DNA of 64,000 nt, taken from positions 310,001-374,000 of the forward strand of contig NZ_PVZC01000007.1 in assembly GCF_003002095.1 (NCBI RefSeq). Reading direction: 5' to 3'. The notes under the pieces were generated by a model, which worked only from the letters and a program-made list of their open reading frames with translations, did not search any database and was not told the origin of the DNA. Both the position numbers and the translations under genes were made by a program. Positions 1 to 8,675 of this stretch are shown one piece after another; within the stretch, counting starts at the first letter, position 1, and every line of letters begins with the position of its first letter. This DNA is from Allonocardiopsis opalescens. Lineage in GTDB: Bacteria; Actinomycetota; Actinomycetes; Streptosporangiales; Streptosporangiaceae.

Positions 1-143
1 TCGCCCTTCCCGAGGGCGCCGCCCCCGGGCAGGCCCGGCGGTGGGCCGCCCGGCTGAGCATGCTGACGGGCGCGTTCAACATCCTGTGGGCGGTCGTCGT
101 CGTGCTGATGATCGTCCGCCCCGGCTCCACCACCGGAGTGTGA
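1..143 (+). CDS. C-terminal end of an integral membrane protein (partial, DUF2269-like)
   Basis: The reading frame is open from the window edge to the TGA at 141-143 and encodes about 46 residues. It starts with a basic/amphipathic stretch (Arg-Arg-Trp-Ala-Ala-Arg) and then one strongly hydrophobic segment, TGAFNILWAVVVVLMIVRPG, ending in a short polar tail. This looks like the last transmembrane helix of a small membrane protein. The ending (hydrophobic helix, then Val-Arg-Pro-Gly) resembles DUF2269 predicted membrane proteins, but so little is present that the family is a guess. The next gene starts four bases after the stop, so the two are probably cotranscribed. Confidence 0.55.
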   Translation, partial: ALPEGAAPGQARRWAARLSMLTGAFNILWAVVVVLMIVRPGSTTGV

Positions 144-147
144 CCCC

Positions 148-411
148 GTGCGGCTCCTGCGCCTCGCCGCCGCCGTCGAGGCCGTCTCGCTGGCGGTGCT
201 GCTGGTCAACCTGGTCACCGTGCACCACGAGGCGGTCACCTCGCTCGGCGGCCCCGTGCACGGCACCGCCTACCTCGCCGTGATCGCCGCCACCTGGCTC
301 ATGCCGTCCGCCGCCGCCCCCGGCGCCCGGTGGCGCGCCCTCGTCCCCGGCGTCGGCGGCCTGCTGGCCGTCCGCCGGATCCGGCTCACCACCCGAGCCT
401 CCGACGGTTGA
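148..411 (+). CDS. DUF3817-type small integral membrane protein
   Basis: This GTG-start gene encodes 87 residues. It opens with a helix of the form RLLRLAAAVEAVSLAVLLVN, followed by a central Gly-Pro-Val-His-Gly motif and a second hydrophobic segment (TAYLAVIAATWLM). The order 'LR-x-x-A-x-x-E-x-x-S' helix, then 'PVHG' before the next helix, is characteristic of DUF3817 (YdzA-like) membrane proteins of about 85-110 residues. Their function is unknown. The 4-bp gap from the preceding membrane-protein gene suggests an operon of two small membrane proteins. The C-terminal tail is basic (RRIRLTTRAS) and probably cytoplasmic. Confidence 0.7.
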   Translation: MRLLRLAAAVEAVSLAVLLVNLVTVHHEAVTSLGGPVHGTAYLAVIAATWLMPSAAAPGARWRALVPGVGGLLAVRRIRLTTRASDG

Positions 412-468
412 CGCGGGGCGGAAGCCCCGGACAGCGTGATCGCGTCGCGCCCCGTGTGGCCAGACGAC

Positions 469-513
469 TACACCTGTGTGTAATATCCGTGTCGTGTGTA
501 TAGCCAGATACAC
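469..513 (+). promoter_or_regulatory. Promoter with two TACAC/GTGTA inverted repeats before the TetR-P450-ABC operon
   Basis: TACAC (469-473) and GTGTA (478-482) form one inverted repeat with a 4-bp spacer. GTGTA (496-500) and TACAC (509-513) form a second with an 8-bp spacer. Between them lies TAATAT (481-486), a good -10 match. A repressor bound to either dyad would cover the -10/+1 region. The obvious candidate is the TetR protein encoded immediately downstream. Confidence 0.55.
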
Positions 514-534
514 GGACGGATAGGAGCGGTACGC

Positions 535-1206
535 GTGGCGAGGATCGAAGCGGAGCCTGAGGACCTGACGGCTCGCGCCCGCATCCGGGACGCCGCACTG
601 CGGCAGTTCGGCGAGCACGGATTCGAACGGGCGACCATCCGGGGCATCGCCGAAGCCGCCGGGGTGTCCTCCGGGCTGGTGCGGCACCACTTCGGCTCGA
701 AGGAGGCGCTGCGCGACGCCTGCGACGAGTTCCTCATCGCGTCGCTGCACCGGCTCAACGAGCAGGCGCGGGCCGAACCCGCGCCCACGGAGGTGAACCC
801 GGTCGCCTCCGCCCAGGCCGCGTTCGGGCCCTACCAGCCCTACCTGGCACGCGCCCTCGTCGAAGGCCGGGCCGCACCGCTGTTCGACGAGATGGTCCGG
901 ATGAGCGAGCAGTGGCTGGAGGAGGCCGACCGAAACCGTCCCGATCCGCCCTTCGCCGACCGCAGGGCCCGCGCCACGGTGGGCACCGCCATGGGCCTCG
1001 CCGTCCCCCTCCTCCAGCAGCACGTCGCCCGCGGGCTCGGCGCCGATCTGTCCAGTCCCGAGGGGGCGCACCTGCTCGCGGTGGTCCTGCTCGACATCCA
1101 CTCCCATCCCATACTCAGCCCGGAGGCGGCCGCCGAGATGCGCGCGGCCCTCGAGCGCATCCGGGACACCCCCACCGACCCGCGTACACGACGGAGCGCG
1201 ACATGA
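535..1206 (+). CDS. TetR/AcrR-family transcriptional regulator (first gene of P450-ABC operon)
   Basis: A 223-residue one-component repressor. The N-terminal HTH reads through [20 protein letters not shown] and ends in [16 protein letters not shown], the typical TetR recognition helix. The C-terminal half is the variable ligand-binding/dimerisation domain. I chose the GTG at 535 because an AGGAG Shine-Dalgarno sequence lies 8 bases upstream (522-526); an upstream in-frame start at 496 would fall inside the predicted operator. The stop overlaps the P450 start (ATGA), so the genes are translationally coupled. It probably represses its own operon and responds to a hydrophobic compound that the P450 oxidises or the ABC transporter exports. 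The ligand cannot be inferred. Confidence 0.88.
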   Translation: MARIEAEPEDLTARARIRDAALRQFGEHGFERATIRGIAEAAGVSSGLVRHHFGSKEALRDACDEFLIASLHRLNEQARAEPAPTEVNPVASAQAAFGPYQPYLARALVEGRAAPLFDEMVRMSEQWLEEADRNRPDPPFADRRARATVGTAMGLAVPLLQQHVARGLGADLSSPEGAHLLAVVLLDIHSHPILSPEAAAEMRAALERIRDTPTDPRTRRSAT

Positions 1207-2411
1207 CACAGAGCGCGATCAGCCTTCCCTGGGAGGCGCGCACGGAGCGGCGCACCCCCTTCGACCAGCCCGGCGCCTTCGCCCGGCTCAGGGAGGAGCG
1301 CCCGCTGCGGCCGATGGTCTTCGCCGACGGGCACGAGGGCTGGCTGGCCACCGGCTACGAAGCCGTCCGCGCCATCCTCGCCGACGGCCGGTTCAGCGTC
1401 CGGCGCGAACTGACCCATCCGCCGGTCACGCTGCCCAACGCCGAGGAGCAGGCCATCTTCCACGGGCCTCCCCCGCCGGGAATGTTCGTCCGCATGGACC
1501 CGCCGGAGCACACCCGGTACCGCAAGCTGCTGGCGCGCGAGTTCACCGCCCGCAGGATGCGCCGGCTGGAGGAGAGGGTCGCCGAGGTGACCGGCGACCA
1601 CCTGGACGGCATGGAGCGGACCGGACCGCCCGCCGACCTCGTGCAGGCCCTCGCCCGCCCCGTGCCGTCGCTGCTCATCTGCGAACTGCTCGGGATCCCG
1701 GACTCGGACATGGCGGCGTTCCGGCAGGCCGGCGACACGGTGCTCGACCCGGCGTCCTCGCCCGAGGAGGTCCGGCAGGGCTACGCCGCCATGCTCGGCG
1801 TCTTCCCACCGCTCATCGCGCGCAGGCGCGCGGCGCCCACGGAGGACGTCTTCAGCGGGCTGGTGAACGGCGGCGGCCTCTCCGACGAGGAACTGACCTC
1901 CGTCGGCCTGCTGCTGTTCGCCGGCGGGATGGAGACCACCACCGGGCTGCTCGGCTTCGGGACCTTCACCCTGCTGCACCACCCCGACCAGCTCCAGGCA
2001 CTGCGCCGCGACCCCGGTCTGATCGACGGCGCCGTCGAAGAGCTGCTCCGCTTCATCACCGGTCCGGGCGGCATGCTGCGCACGGCGCTGGAGGACGTGC
2101 GGATCGAGGGCGAGCTGATCAGAAAGGGACAGACGGTCGAACTGCTCGTCGGCGCCGCCAACCACGACCCGGCCCGGTTCGAGCGCCCCGACGAGTTCGA
2201 CATCGTCCGGTCGGGCCACGGGCACCTCGCCTTCGGGCACGGCGTCCACCAGTGTCTCGGCCAGCACCTCGCCCGCGTGGAACTGCGCACCGTCTTCCCC
2301 GCCCTGTTCCAGCGCTTCCCCGGCCTGCGGCTCGCCGTCCCCTCGGACGAGGTCCCGATGAGGACGGACTCGAACTTCTACAGCGTCACGCGTCTGCCGG
2401 TGGAGTGGTGA
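1203..2411 (+). CDS. Cytochrome P450 monooxygenase (actinobacterial class I)
   Basis: A 402-residue soluble P450. The heme-thiolate loop is [10 protein letters not shown] with the axial Cys at about residue 351. The K-helix ExxR is in EELLRF. The I-helix oxygen-activation motif reads AGGMETTTG, an AGxxTT variant with Glu in place of the usual Asp. The length and the N-terminal [15 protein letters not shown] are typical of CYP105/107-like actinomycete enzymes, which need a separate ferredoxin and reductase; none is encoded nearby. The ATG at 1203 overlaps the TetR stop by ATGA. Placement between a TetR regulator and an ABC exporter suggests modification or detoxification of a drug-like compound, but the substrate is unknown. 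Confidence 0.92.
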   Translation: MTQSAISLPWEARTERRTPFDQPGAFARLREERPLRPMVFADGHEGWLATGYEAVRAILADGRFSVRRELTHPPVTLPNAEEQAIFHGPPPPGMFVRMDPPEHTRYRKLLAREFTARRMRRLEERVAEVTGDHLDGMERTGPPADLVQALARPVPSLLICELLGIPDSDMAAFRQAGDTVLDPASSPEEVRQGYAAMLGVFPPLIARRRAAPTEDVFSGLVNGGGLSDEELTSVGLLLFAGGMETTTGLLGFGTFTLLHHPDQLQALRRDPGLIDGAVEELLRFITGPGGMLRTALEDVRIEGELIRKGQTVELLVGAANHDPARFERPDEFDIVRSGHGHLAFGHGVHQCLGQHLARVELRTVFPALFQRFPGLRLAVPSDEVPMRTDSNFYSVTRLPVEW

Positions 2412-2419
2412 TCCGCGAT

Positions 2420-3316
2420 ATGGCACAGACTGCCATCGCCGTCTCCGGGCTGGTCAAGACCTTCGGACCGACCCGTGCCCTCGACGGGCTCGACCTCAGC
2501 GTGCGCACCGGCGAGATCCACGGCCTCCTGGGCCCCAACGGCGCCGGGAAGTCCACCGCCGTCCGCGTCCTGCTCGGCCTGGTGCGCGCCGACTCCGGTC
2601 GCGCCGTGCTGCTCGGCGGCGACCCGTGGACCGACGCCACCGCGCTGCACCGGCGGCTGGCCTACGTGCCCGGCGACGTGGAGCTGTGGCCGAACCTGAC
2701 GGGTGGGGAGACCATCGACCTGCTCGGACGGCTGCGCGGCGGACTGGACCCGGCCCGCAGGAACGCGCTGGTCGAGCGCTTCCAGCTCGATCCCGCCAAG
2801 AAGGGCCGCACCTATTCCAAGGGAAACCGGCAGAAAGTGGCGCTCATCGCCGCCTTCGCCGCCGACGTGGAGCTGCTGGTGCTGGACGAGCCGACCTCCG
2901 GGCTGGACCCGCTGATGGAGGCGGTGTTCCAGGAGGTCGTCGCCGAGGCGCGGGCCGCGGGCCGCACGGTGCTGCTGTCGAGCCACATCCTGGCCCAGGT
3001 CGAACGGCTCGCCGACCGGGTCAGCATCGTCAGACGGGGCCGGACGGTGCAGTCCGGCACGCTGGCCGAGCTGCGGCACCTGTCGCGCACCACGGTGGAG
3101 GCCGAGACCGCCGCCCCCGTCACCGGGTTGGCCGCCCTGCCCGGCGTCCACCACGCCGAGACCGGTGGCGTCCAGGTGCGCTTCGACGTGGACGCCGACC
3201 ACCTCGACGCCGCCCTCAAGCACCTCGGCGCCTTCGGCATCCGCGCGCTGACCAGTCATCCGCCGACGCTGGAGGAGCTCATGCTGCGCCACTACGGGAA
3301 CGGAGCAGCGGCATGA
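2420..3316 (+). CDS. ABC exporter ATP-binding subunit (DrrA-like)
   Basis: A 298-residue nucleotide-binding subunit. Walker A is GPNGAGKST, Walker B with D-loop is [13 protein letters not shown], and the switch His is in SSHILAQ. The signature is the unusual YSKGNRQKV in place of LSGGQ, as in the actinobacterial antibiotic-exporter subfamily with large fused permeases. The ATG at 2420 gives a normal N-terminus ([15 protein letters not shown]). A GTG at 2408 overlapping the P450 stop is an alternative start. The gene ends in an ATGA overlap with the permease, so ATPase and permease are made together. Probably the energising subunit of an efflux pump for the compound sensed by the TetR protein. 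Confidence 0.9.
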   Translation: MAQTAIAVSGLVKTFGPTRALDGLDLSVRTGEIHGLLGPNGAGKSTAVRVLLGLVRADSGRAVLLGGDPWTDATALHRRLAYVPGDVELWPNLTGGETIDLLGRLRGGLDPARRNALVERFQLDPAKKGRTYSKGNRQKVALIAAFAADVELLVLDEPTSGLDPLMEAVFQEVVAEARAAGRTVLLSSHILAQVERLADRVSIVRRGRTVQSGTLAELRHLSRTTVEAETAAPVTGLAALPGVHHAETGGVQVRFDVDADHLDAALKHLGAFGIRALTSHPPTLEELMLRHYGNGAAA

Positions 3317-4932
3317 CCGCTGCCGTCGCGGCCCATCGCGCCGCGCCGGCGGCGGGCGGCGGCCCGCTGACCGGCACCGGCGCGATGCTGCGGCTCGCGC
3401 TGCGCCGCGACCGCGTCAAGCTTCCCGCCTGGACGCTCGGCATCGCGCTGCTCCTCCCGTACTTCGCCGCGGTGGCGGGCAGGACGACATCGACCCGGGA
3501 GGATCTGGAGGCCGCCGCGCAGCTGGTAAGCGTGCCGATGCTGCGACTGTTCACCGGCCCGGCGTTCGGCATGGAGGCCGCCACGCTCCCGCGGTACGTG
3601 ATCGCGGTCTACTTCGTCGAGTTCCTGCTCGGCGCCGCGCTGATGAACATCCTGCTCATCGCCCGGCACACCCGGGCGGAGGAGCAGAGCGGCCGGGCCG
3701 AGCTGATCCGCGCCGCCGTCGTCGGCCGACACGCCCCCCTCACGGCCGCGCTCCTGCTCGCGGCCATCACCAACGCCGTCCTGACCCTGCTGCTGGCCAT
3801 CGCGGCGGTGGGCGTGGGGCTCCCGCCGGGCAGCGCGCTGCTGTTCGCCGCGGGCACGGCCGCCACCGGGCTGGTCTTCGCCGGGGTCACCGCCGTCACC
3901 GCGCAGCTCACCGAGCACTCCAGGGGCGCGGCCGGCCTCGCGGGCGCGGTACTGGGCGCCGTGTGGGTGATCCGCGGCGTGGGAGCGGCCCAGGAGGTGC
4001 ACGGCGGCCCGCTGACCTGGTGGTCTCCCATGGGATGGGCCCAGTTCACCCGGGTGCTCGCCGACGAACGCTGGTGGCCGCTGCTGCTGTCCGCCGTGTC
4101 CACCGCGGCCCTGGTCGCGACGGCGTACGCGCTGTCGGCCCGCCGCGACCTCGGCGCCGGGCTGCTGCCCGCACGTCGCGGCCGGGAATCGGCGGGCCGC
4201 TGGCTGCGCTCCCCGTTCACGCTCGCACTGCGCCTCCAGCGCGCGTCGCTGCTGTGGTGGGGCGCCTCGCTGGCCGTCGCGGGGTTGGTGTTCGGCGCGC
4301 TCGCGGGCTCGATGCGCGCGGGCGTGGCCGAGGAGTTCATCGGTGCCGGGCCCGACGTGCTGGGCGGCTACCTGAGCCTCATGGCCGTGGGAATGGTCTT
4401 CCTCGTCGGGGTCTTCACCATCCTGTCGGCGACCCGGCTGCGCGCCGAGGAGACGCGCGGACGGGTGGCGCCGCTGCTGGCCGCGCCCACCGGCCGGTGG
4501 GCCTGGCTCGGTGCGTCGCTGCTGGCCACCGCCGTCGGCGCGGTCGCGCTGCTGGCCCTGGCGGGCGTCGGGCTGGGCGTCGGCGCCGCCCTGTCGGTCG
4601 GCGAGAGCGGCCTCGTCGGGGAGCTGACCGCGGCGGTGCTCGTCCGCACTCCCGAGGTGCTGTTCCTGCTGGCGCTCACGGCCGCGCTGTTCGGGCTGGC
4701 GCCCCGGGCCGTCGCGCTGAGCTGGGCCGTGCTCGCCTACGGCGGATTCGTCCGCTTCTGGGCCGGGGACCTGCCGGACGGGTTCAGGAGCCTGTCGCCG
4801 TTCGACCACATCCCCCGCATGCCGCTGGAGGACTTCCGCCTCGCCCCGCTCGTGGCGCTCACCGCACTCGCGGCCGCTCTCGCTCTGACCGGCGTGTACG
4901 GCTTCCGCCGCCGCGACCTCGACGGCGGGTGA
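3313..4932 (+). CDS. ABC exporter permease (polyketide-antibiotic exporter family)
   Basis: A 539-residue polytopic permease with about 12 hydrophobic segments arranged as two similar halves of six. The second half starts near [18 protein letters not shown]. Size and architecture match the 'exporter of polyketide antibiotics' (TnrB3/COG3559-type) permeases that pair with ATPases carrying the YSKGNRQK signature. The ATG overlaps the ATPase stop, and the stop overlaps the next GTG (GTGA at 4929-4932), so three genes are coupled. Inner-membrane location and export direction are inferred from the family. Substrate unknown. Confidence 0.88.
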   Translation: MTAAVAAHRAAPAAGGGPLTGTGAMLRLALRRDRVKLPAWTLGIALLLPYFAAVAGRTTSTREDLEAAAQLVSVPMLRLFTGPAFGMEAATLPRYVIAVYFVEFLLGAALMNILLIARHTRAEEQSGRAELIRAAVVGRHAPLTAALLLAAITNAVLTLLLAIAAVGVGLPPGSALLFAAGTAATGLVFAGVTAVTAQLTEHSRGAAGLAGAVLGAVWVIRGVGAAQEVHGGPLTWWSPMGWAQFTRVLADERWWPLLLSAVSTAALVATAYALSARRDLGAGLLPARRGRESAGRWLRSPFTLALRLQRASLLWWGASLAVAGLVFGALAGSMRAGVAEEFIGAGPDVLGGYLSLMAVGMVFLVGVFTILSATRLRAEETRGRVAPLLAAPTGRWAWLGASLLATAVGAVALLALAGVGLGVGAALSVGESGLVGELTAAVLVRTPEVLFLLALTAALFGLAPRAVALSWAVLAYGGFVRFWAGDLPDGFRSLSPFDHIPRMPLEDFRLAPLVALTALAAALALTGVYGFRRRDLDGG

Positions 4933-5171
4933 CGGCCGAAGGGCACGCGGTGTTCCGCCGGATCACCGACCGCTTCGCCGGTGGCACGGTCGTCCTGGAC
5001 ACGCACGACCGGCTCGCCGTCAAGGGCGTCGACCGGGTGCCCAAGCGCATCTTCGGCGCGCCGATGCTGACGTGGGCCATCGACGACGGGCACGAGTTGG
5101 AGCGGGCCGTTCCCCTGCTGCGCGACCTCAGCCTGAACCTCCGCTACGAGTTCGGCGGTGAAGCCGGCTGA
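4929..5171 (+). CDS. Small hypothetical protein coupled to the ABC permease
   Basis: An 80-residue protein starting at a GTG that overlaps the permease stop (GTGA). No signal peptide or transmembrane segment is visible. The sequence begins [19 protein letters not shown] and contains a basic patch (KGVDRVPKRIFGAP) and an acidic/hydrophobic C-terminus with LSLNLRYEFGG. I do not recognise the family. Tight coupling argues that it is real and part of the P450-exporter operon. No terminator-like hairpin is obvious before the convergent hydrolase gene 57 bp away. Confidence 0.6.
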   Translation: MTAEGHAVFRRITDRFAGGTVVLDTHDRLAVKGVDRVPKRIFGAPMLTWAIDDGHELERAVPLLRDLSLNLRYEFGGEAG

Positions 5172-5228
5172 GAACGGGACCGGCGGCCCGTCCGGAGCGT
5201 GCCGCGGGTGCCGGGCGGCTCGCCCCGG

Positions 5229-6167
5229 TCACGGCGCGGTCCCCGGCGCATCGGGGTCCGTGCCCGTTCGGCGGCCGGGGAGCGGCCGGGGACCGGGCAG
5301 CCGGTCCAGGAAGCCGGTGATCAGCTCGTACAGGTGTTCGGGCCGGTCGAGCGGGGCGAGGTGGCCGGCGTCGGGGACCTCGGCGAACTCGCCGCCGGGC
5401 GCCAGCCGGGCGGCCGTGCGCACGGCGCCGTGCGGGACGGCCGTGTCCAGGCCACCGTGGATCCACAGCGAGGGGACGGCGAGGCGGTGCAGGCGCGGAG
5501 TGAAGTAGGTGCGCATCCGGCGCGGGCCGTAGGCGGTGGTCTGCCAGTCGTCCAGGGCGCTTTCGCCGCCGCGCGCGCGGGCGCGCGCCTCGGCCTCGGC
5601 CAGCGCGATGAGCCGGTCGAAGCCGGGCGTGTGCTCACCGCGGGCGAGCTGTCCGGCGATGGCGCGGCGCAGGTACGACGGCGCGGCGATCCAGCGGCTC
5701 GCGGCGCGCAGCAGCCGGTCCGAGCGGAGCAGCAGCCAGGTGGTGAACTGCAAGGGGCGCACCGCGTCCAGGCCGCCCGGGTTGACGGCCACCAGGCCGC
5801 GCACCCGCTCCGGCCGGGCCAGCGCGTAGCCGGTCGCGATCCCGCCGCCCATGGACAGGCCCACCAGCGGCACCCGCTCCAGGCCGAGGCCGTCGAGGAG
5901 CCCGTCGACGACGGCCTCCATCGCCGCCTGGTCGAGCGTGCCGGCCCAGGGCCGGGAGGCGCCGTGGCGCGGCAGGTCGGGGGCGATCACCCGGAGGTGC
6001 CCGGCCAGCAGGGGCGCGAGGTGGTGCCAGATCAGCGCGGCCTCGTCCAGCATCGCGCCGTGCAGCAGCACCACGGGCTCGGCGTCGCGCGGTCCGGCCT
6101 CGTGCACGCGCAGGGTGCCGCCCGGCAGCGCGAGGTCCCGGTGGCGCGGGTACGGGCCGGAGGTCAC
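5229..6167 (-). CDS. Alpha/beta-hydrolase fold protein
   Basis: A 312-residue soluble hydrolase. The oxyanion region is VVLLHGAM, the nucleophile elbow GLSMGGG carries the catalytic Ser, the acid is probably the Asp in GGLDTAVP, and the His lies in PDAGHLAPLDRP. The real start is probably the GTG at 6167, which overlaps the TGA of the upstream TetR gene (GTGA); further upstream codons in frame read through the TetR gene. It forms a two-gene operon with that regulator, so TetR-controlled hydrolysis of a small ester or lactone is likely. The substrate cannot be deduced. The Arg-rich C-terminal tail (PGRRTGTDPD) looks disordered. Confidence 0.85.
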   Translation of the reverse strand: MTSGPYPRHRDLALPGGTLRVHEAGPRDAEPVVLLHGAMLDEAALIWHHLAPLLAGHLRVIAPDLPRHGASRPWAGTLDQAAMEAVVDGLLDGLGLERVPLVGLSMGGGIATGYALARPERVRGLVAVNPGGLDAVRPLQFTTWLLLRSDRLLRAASRWIAAPSYLRRAIAGQLARGEHTPGFDRLIALAEAEARARARGGESALDDWQTTAYGPRRMRTYFTPRLHRLAVPSLWIHGGLDTAVPHGAVRTAARLAPGGEFAEVPDAGHLAPLDRPEHLYELITGFLDRLPGPRPLPGRRTGTDPDAPGTAP

Positions 6168-6835
6168 GGCGCCGCCAACTGCTCGTCGAGCCGGTCGAGC
6201 AGCGCCGCGTACACCCGGCGCACGGCGGGCGATCCCGGGTCTCCCGGCCGCTCCCACCCGGTGGCGATCAGCTCGCCCATCAGCTCGACGGTGCGGCCCA
6301 GCTGCCCGGCGGTGAGCGGGCCCAGGGCTCCGGCCGCGTTGATCAGGCCGACGGTGAAGACCGACATCAGCAGCGACGCCTCGCGGGGGTCGAGATCCGT
6401 CCGCAGCAGCCCGGCCCCGCGCAGTTCGACCACGTACTCGGTCAGCCAGTCCAGCCGGAGCCGGTAGCGCTCCGGCCCCTTGGCGCGCACGTAGTCGCCG
6501 AGCACCTCGGCGTCGCCCAGGTAGAAGGCGAGCATCAGCTCGTCGCCGAGCAGCGCCTCGGCCCCGTAGCGGAAGGCCGCCGACAGGGTGACCGCTTCGC
6601 CGTGCGCCGCGACGCGCTCCCGCACCGACGCCGCCATCCGGCGCATCGAGCGGACCAGCAGCGCGTCCAGCAGCGCCTCCTTGGACGGGAAGTCCAGGTA
6701 GACCGCGCCCTTGGCGACCCCGGCCCGCCGGGCGATCGCGGCGACGGTGGCCCGCCGGTAGCCCTGCTCCAGGATGACGGCGCGGGCGTGGTCCAGCAGC
6801 GCCTCGGCGCGGTCGGGGATGGTGGGTCGCGGCAC
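6164..6835 (-). CDS. TetR/AcrR-family regulator of the downstream hydrolase
   Basis: A 223-residue TetR protein with HTH helix AIARRAGVAKGAVYLDFPSK at about residues 33-52 and a helical ligand domain. It starts at a GTG with GAGGAG (6841-6846) five bases upstream. A perfect 11-bp inverted repeat lies directly upstream (6850-6885), so autoregulation is very likely. The gene overlaps the hydrolase start by four bases. It is divergent from an XRE/cupin regulator whose -10 box is about 60 bp beyond the operator. Confidence 0.88.
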   Translation of the reverse strand: MPRPTIPDRAEALLDHARAVILEQGYRRATVAAIARRAGVAKGAVYLDFPSKEALLDALLVRSMRRMAASVRERVAAHGEAVTLSAAFRYGAEALLGDELMLAFYLGDAEVLGDYVRAKGPERYRLRLDWLTEYVVELRGAGLLRTDLDPREASLLMSVFTVGLINAAGALGPLTAGQLGRTVELMGELIATGWERPGDPGSPAVRRVYAALLDRLDEQLAAP

Positions 6836-6849
6836 GGCGCCTCCTCGCT

Positions 6850-6885
6850 AGGTAGTGACCAGATTAGCAGTTGTGGTCACTACCT
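6850..6885 (-). promoter_or_regulatory. TetR operator: perfect 11-bp inverted repeat
   Basis: AGGTAGTGACC (6850-6860) and GGTCACTACCT (6875-6885) are exact reverse complements separated by 14 bp that include the AT-rich AGATTAG. The dyad ends four bases before the Shine-Dalgarno of the TetR gene, so bound protein would block transcription of the TetR-hydrolase pair. The long centre could accommodate two dimers, as with other TetR proteins. Confidence 0.75.
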
Positions 6886-6948
6886 CGCTCCGGCCACTCC
6901 GGCCGACCGCGCACCGCGCCCGCGTACTGGATATTCTCTGATTCGGCA

Positions 6949-6964
6949 TATACTCCCATATATG
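6949..6964 (+). promoter_or_regulatory. -10 box of a probable leaderless mRNA for the XRE/cupin gene
   Basis: TATACT (6949-6954) is a near-consensus -10 whose expected +1 falls on or next to the ATG at 6962. No Shine-Dalgarno sequence precedes the ATG. A CATATA...TATATG inverted repeat (6947-6964) overlaps the -10 and start codon and may be the operator. No convincing -35 is visible. Confidence 0.55.
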
Positions 6965-7555
6965 AGAGAGGCTGAACCGCCCCCCGAGTCCGGCGGCGCC
7001 GAGCAGGTCGAGGCCCGGCTCGCCGCGCGCCTGGCCGAGCTGCGCACCGAGCACGGCTGGTCCCTGGACGAGCTGGCCAGGCGCGCCGAGGTCAGCCGCT
7101 CGACCCTGTCGCGGCTGGAGCGGGCGCAGATCAGCCCGACGGCCGCGCTGCTCAACCGGCTGTGCACGGTGTACCGGCGGACGATGTCGCAGCTGCTGGC
7201 CGAGGTGGAGTCCGAGCCGCCCCAGGTGGTCCGGGCCGGGCGGCAGACGGTGTGGCGCGACGAGGGCTCCGGCTTCACCCGGCGGTCGGTCTCCCCGCCC
7301 CATCCCGGCCTGCGCGGCGAACTCGTCGAGGCCGAACTGCGGGCCGGCGCGGACATCTCCTACGAGGGCCCGGCCGTACCAGGGCTCGAACAGCACATCT
7401 GGGTGCTCGACGGCGTGCTCGAGGTCACCGCCGGCAGCACCGCGCACACCCTCCGCGCCGGCGACTGCCTCCGCTTCCGGCTGTGGGACCGCTCGCGGTT
7501 CCGCTGCCCGGGCCCCGACCCGGTCCGGTACGCCCTGGTGGTCGTGCTGCCGTGA
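6962..7555 (+). CDS. XRE-family regulator with C-terminal cupin sensor
   Basis: A 197-residue regulator. The N-terminal lambda-type HTH (residues about 20-75) contains WSLDELARRAEVSRSTLSRL, followed by the ERAQISPT stretch usual for this class. The C-terminal domain (about 110-195) is a cupin with EQHIWVLDGVLEVTAGS and an RAGDCLRF strand. Such XRE-cupin proteins sense small metabolites and commonly control a neighbouring acetyltransferase or amine/amino-acid gene. The GNAT gene 38 bp downstream in the same direction fits this. Translation is probably leaderless from the ATG at 6962. Confidence 0.87.
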   Translation: MREAEPPPESGGAEQVEARLAARLAELRTEHGWSLDELARRAEVSRSTLSRLERAQISPTAALLNRLCTVYRRTMSQLLAEVESEPPQVVRAGRQTVWRDEGSGFTRRSVSPPHPGLRGELVEAELRAGADISYEGPAVPGLEQHIWVLDGVLEVTAGSTAHTLRAGDCLRFRLWDRSRFRCPGPDPVRYALVVVLP

Positions 7556-7593
7556 CGCCGTCCGCCCCATTTCGAAGGAGACCGAGCACAGCC

Positions 7594-8127
7594 ATGAGAT
7601 CCGCGCCGCACACCATCGTCCGCCTGTCCGCCGCGGACTTCGCCCGCAGCGTGAAGGCCCTGGCCGACCTGTTCGCCGAGGTGGTGGCCGACGGCGCCTC
7701 CCTCGGCTTCGTGCTGCCCTTCGGCCAGGAGGAGGCGGCCGACTGGTGGCGCTCCCGGCAGGAGGCCGTGGCCGCCGGCACCCTCGCCGTCTGGGCGGCC
7801 CACGGGCCCGGCGGTCTGGCCGGGACCATCGGCCTGGCCCGCGAGACCCGGCCCAACGGCCGCCACCGCGCCGAGGTCGTCAAGCTGATGGTGCACCCCG
7901 CCGCCCGCGGCCAGGGCCTGGGCCGGGCCCTGCTCGCCACCGCCGAGCGGGCCGCCGCCCAGGACGGCGCCGCCCTCCTGCTGCTGGACACCGAGACCGG
8001 CAGCCCCGCCGAACGCCTCTACCTGGGCGCCGGCTGGACCCGCTACGGCGTCGTCCCCGACTACGCCGCCGAACCCGGCGGCGCCCTCCGCGACTGCAGC
8101 TTCTACTACAAGCACCTCGCCGCCTGA
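7594..8127 (+). CDS. GNAT-family N-acetyltransferase
   Basis: A 177-residue single-domain acetyltransferase. The acetyl-CoA pyrophosphate loop is HPAARGQGLGRALL (Q/RxxGxG/A). Strand 4 is RAEVVKLMVHP, and the C-terminal WTRYGVVPDYA segment is usual for small GNATs. It follows the XRE/cupin gene by 38 bp with AAGGAG at 7575-7580, which is rather far (13 bases) from the ATG. It probably acetylates a small amine under control of the adjacent regulator. Substrate unknown. Confidence 0.87.
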   Translation: MRSAPHTIVRLSAADFARSVKALADLFAEVVADGASLGFVLPFGQEEAADWWRSRQEAVAAGTLAVWAAHGPGGLAGTIGLARETRPNGRHRAEVVKLMVHPAARGQGLGRALLATAERAAAQDGAALLLLDTETGSPAERLYLGAGWTRYGVVPDYAAEPGGALRDCSFYYKHLAA

Positions 8128-8152
8128 GCAGGTCGCCGCCGCGGCCGCCGGC

Positions 8153-8560
8153 TCAGTCGTCCAGGCCGCCGTCTGCGCCGAGGACCGGCCAGATGACGGT
8201 GCCAGCCTCGGGCACCGGGCCGGGGCACTCGTTGAGCCGGGCCGCGATCTCGGTGGCGCGCTCCAGGTCCGCGCACTCCACGATCCAGTAGCCGGCCAGC
8301 ACCTCCTCGGTCTCGGCGAAGGGTCCGTCGGTGACCACCCGCGCCCCCTCCTGGAGCCGGACCCGGCGGGCCAGCGCCGGGGCGGCCAGGCCCTGGGCGT
8401 CCACCAGCTCGCCCGAGTCGGCGAGTGCGGCGGTGAACTCCGCCAGGAAGCCGCCGATGGCGGCCGGTTCCTCGGCGGAGGCGGCGGGCGGCCCGCCCTC
8501 CCGGCCTGACAGCGCGTCGTGGTCCCGCTGCGAGCCGTAGGTGGCGATCAGGTACTTCAT
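8153..8560 (-). CDS. YCII/DGPF-domain protein
   Basis: A 135-residue protein beginning MKYLIATYGSQ and containing the family-defining Asp-Gly-Pro-Phe motif in VVTDGPFAETEEVLAGYWIV, with the Arg/Glu-rich segment before it (LARRVRLQEGARV). The ATG at 8560 has an excellent AGGAGGA Shine-Dalgarno. Members of this family form a ferredoxin-like dimer and are often encoded beside ECF sigma factors, as here (sigma gene 115 bp upstream, same strand). The biochemical role is unknown. A small GC hairpin at 8581-8601 sits between the two genes and may modulate read-through. Confidence 0.85.
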   Translation of the reverse strand: MKYLIATYGSQRDHDALSGREGGPPAASAEEPAAIGGFLAEFTAALADSGELVDAQGLAAPALARRVRLQEGARVVTDGPFAETEEVLAGYWIVECADLERATEIAARLNECPGPVPEAGTVIWPVLGADGGLDD

Positions 8561-8675
8561 CCGCGGTTCCTCCTGTTCAGGGGCGCGCCCCTCGCGCGCC
8601 CCCACCATGTGGTCGGAGCCGGGCCCGCCGACCGGACACGCGCCGGGCCGCGATCCCGCGCCGCGCCCCGGCCGG

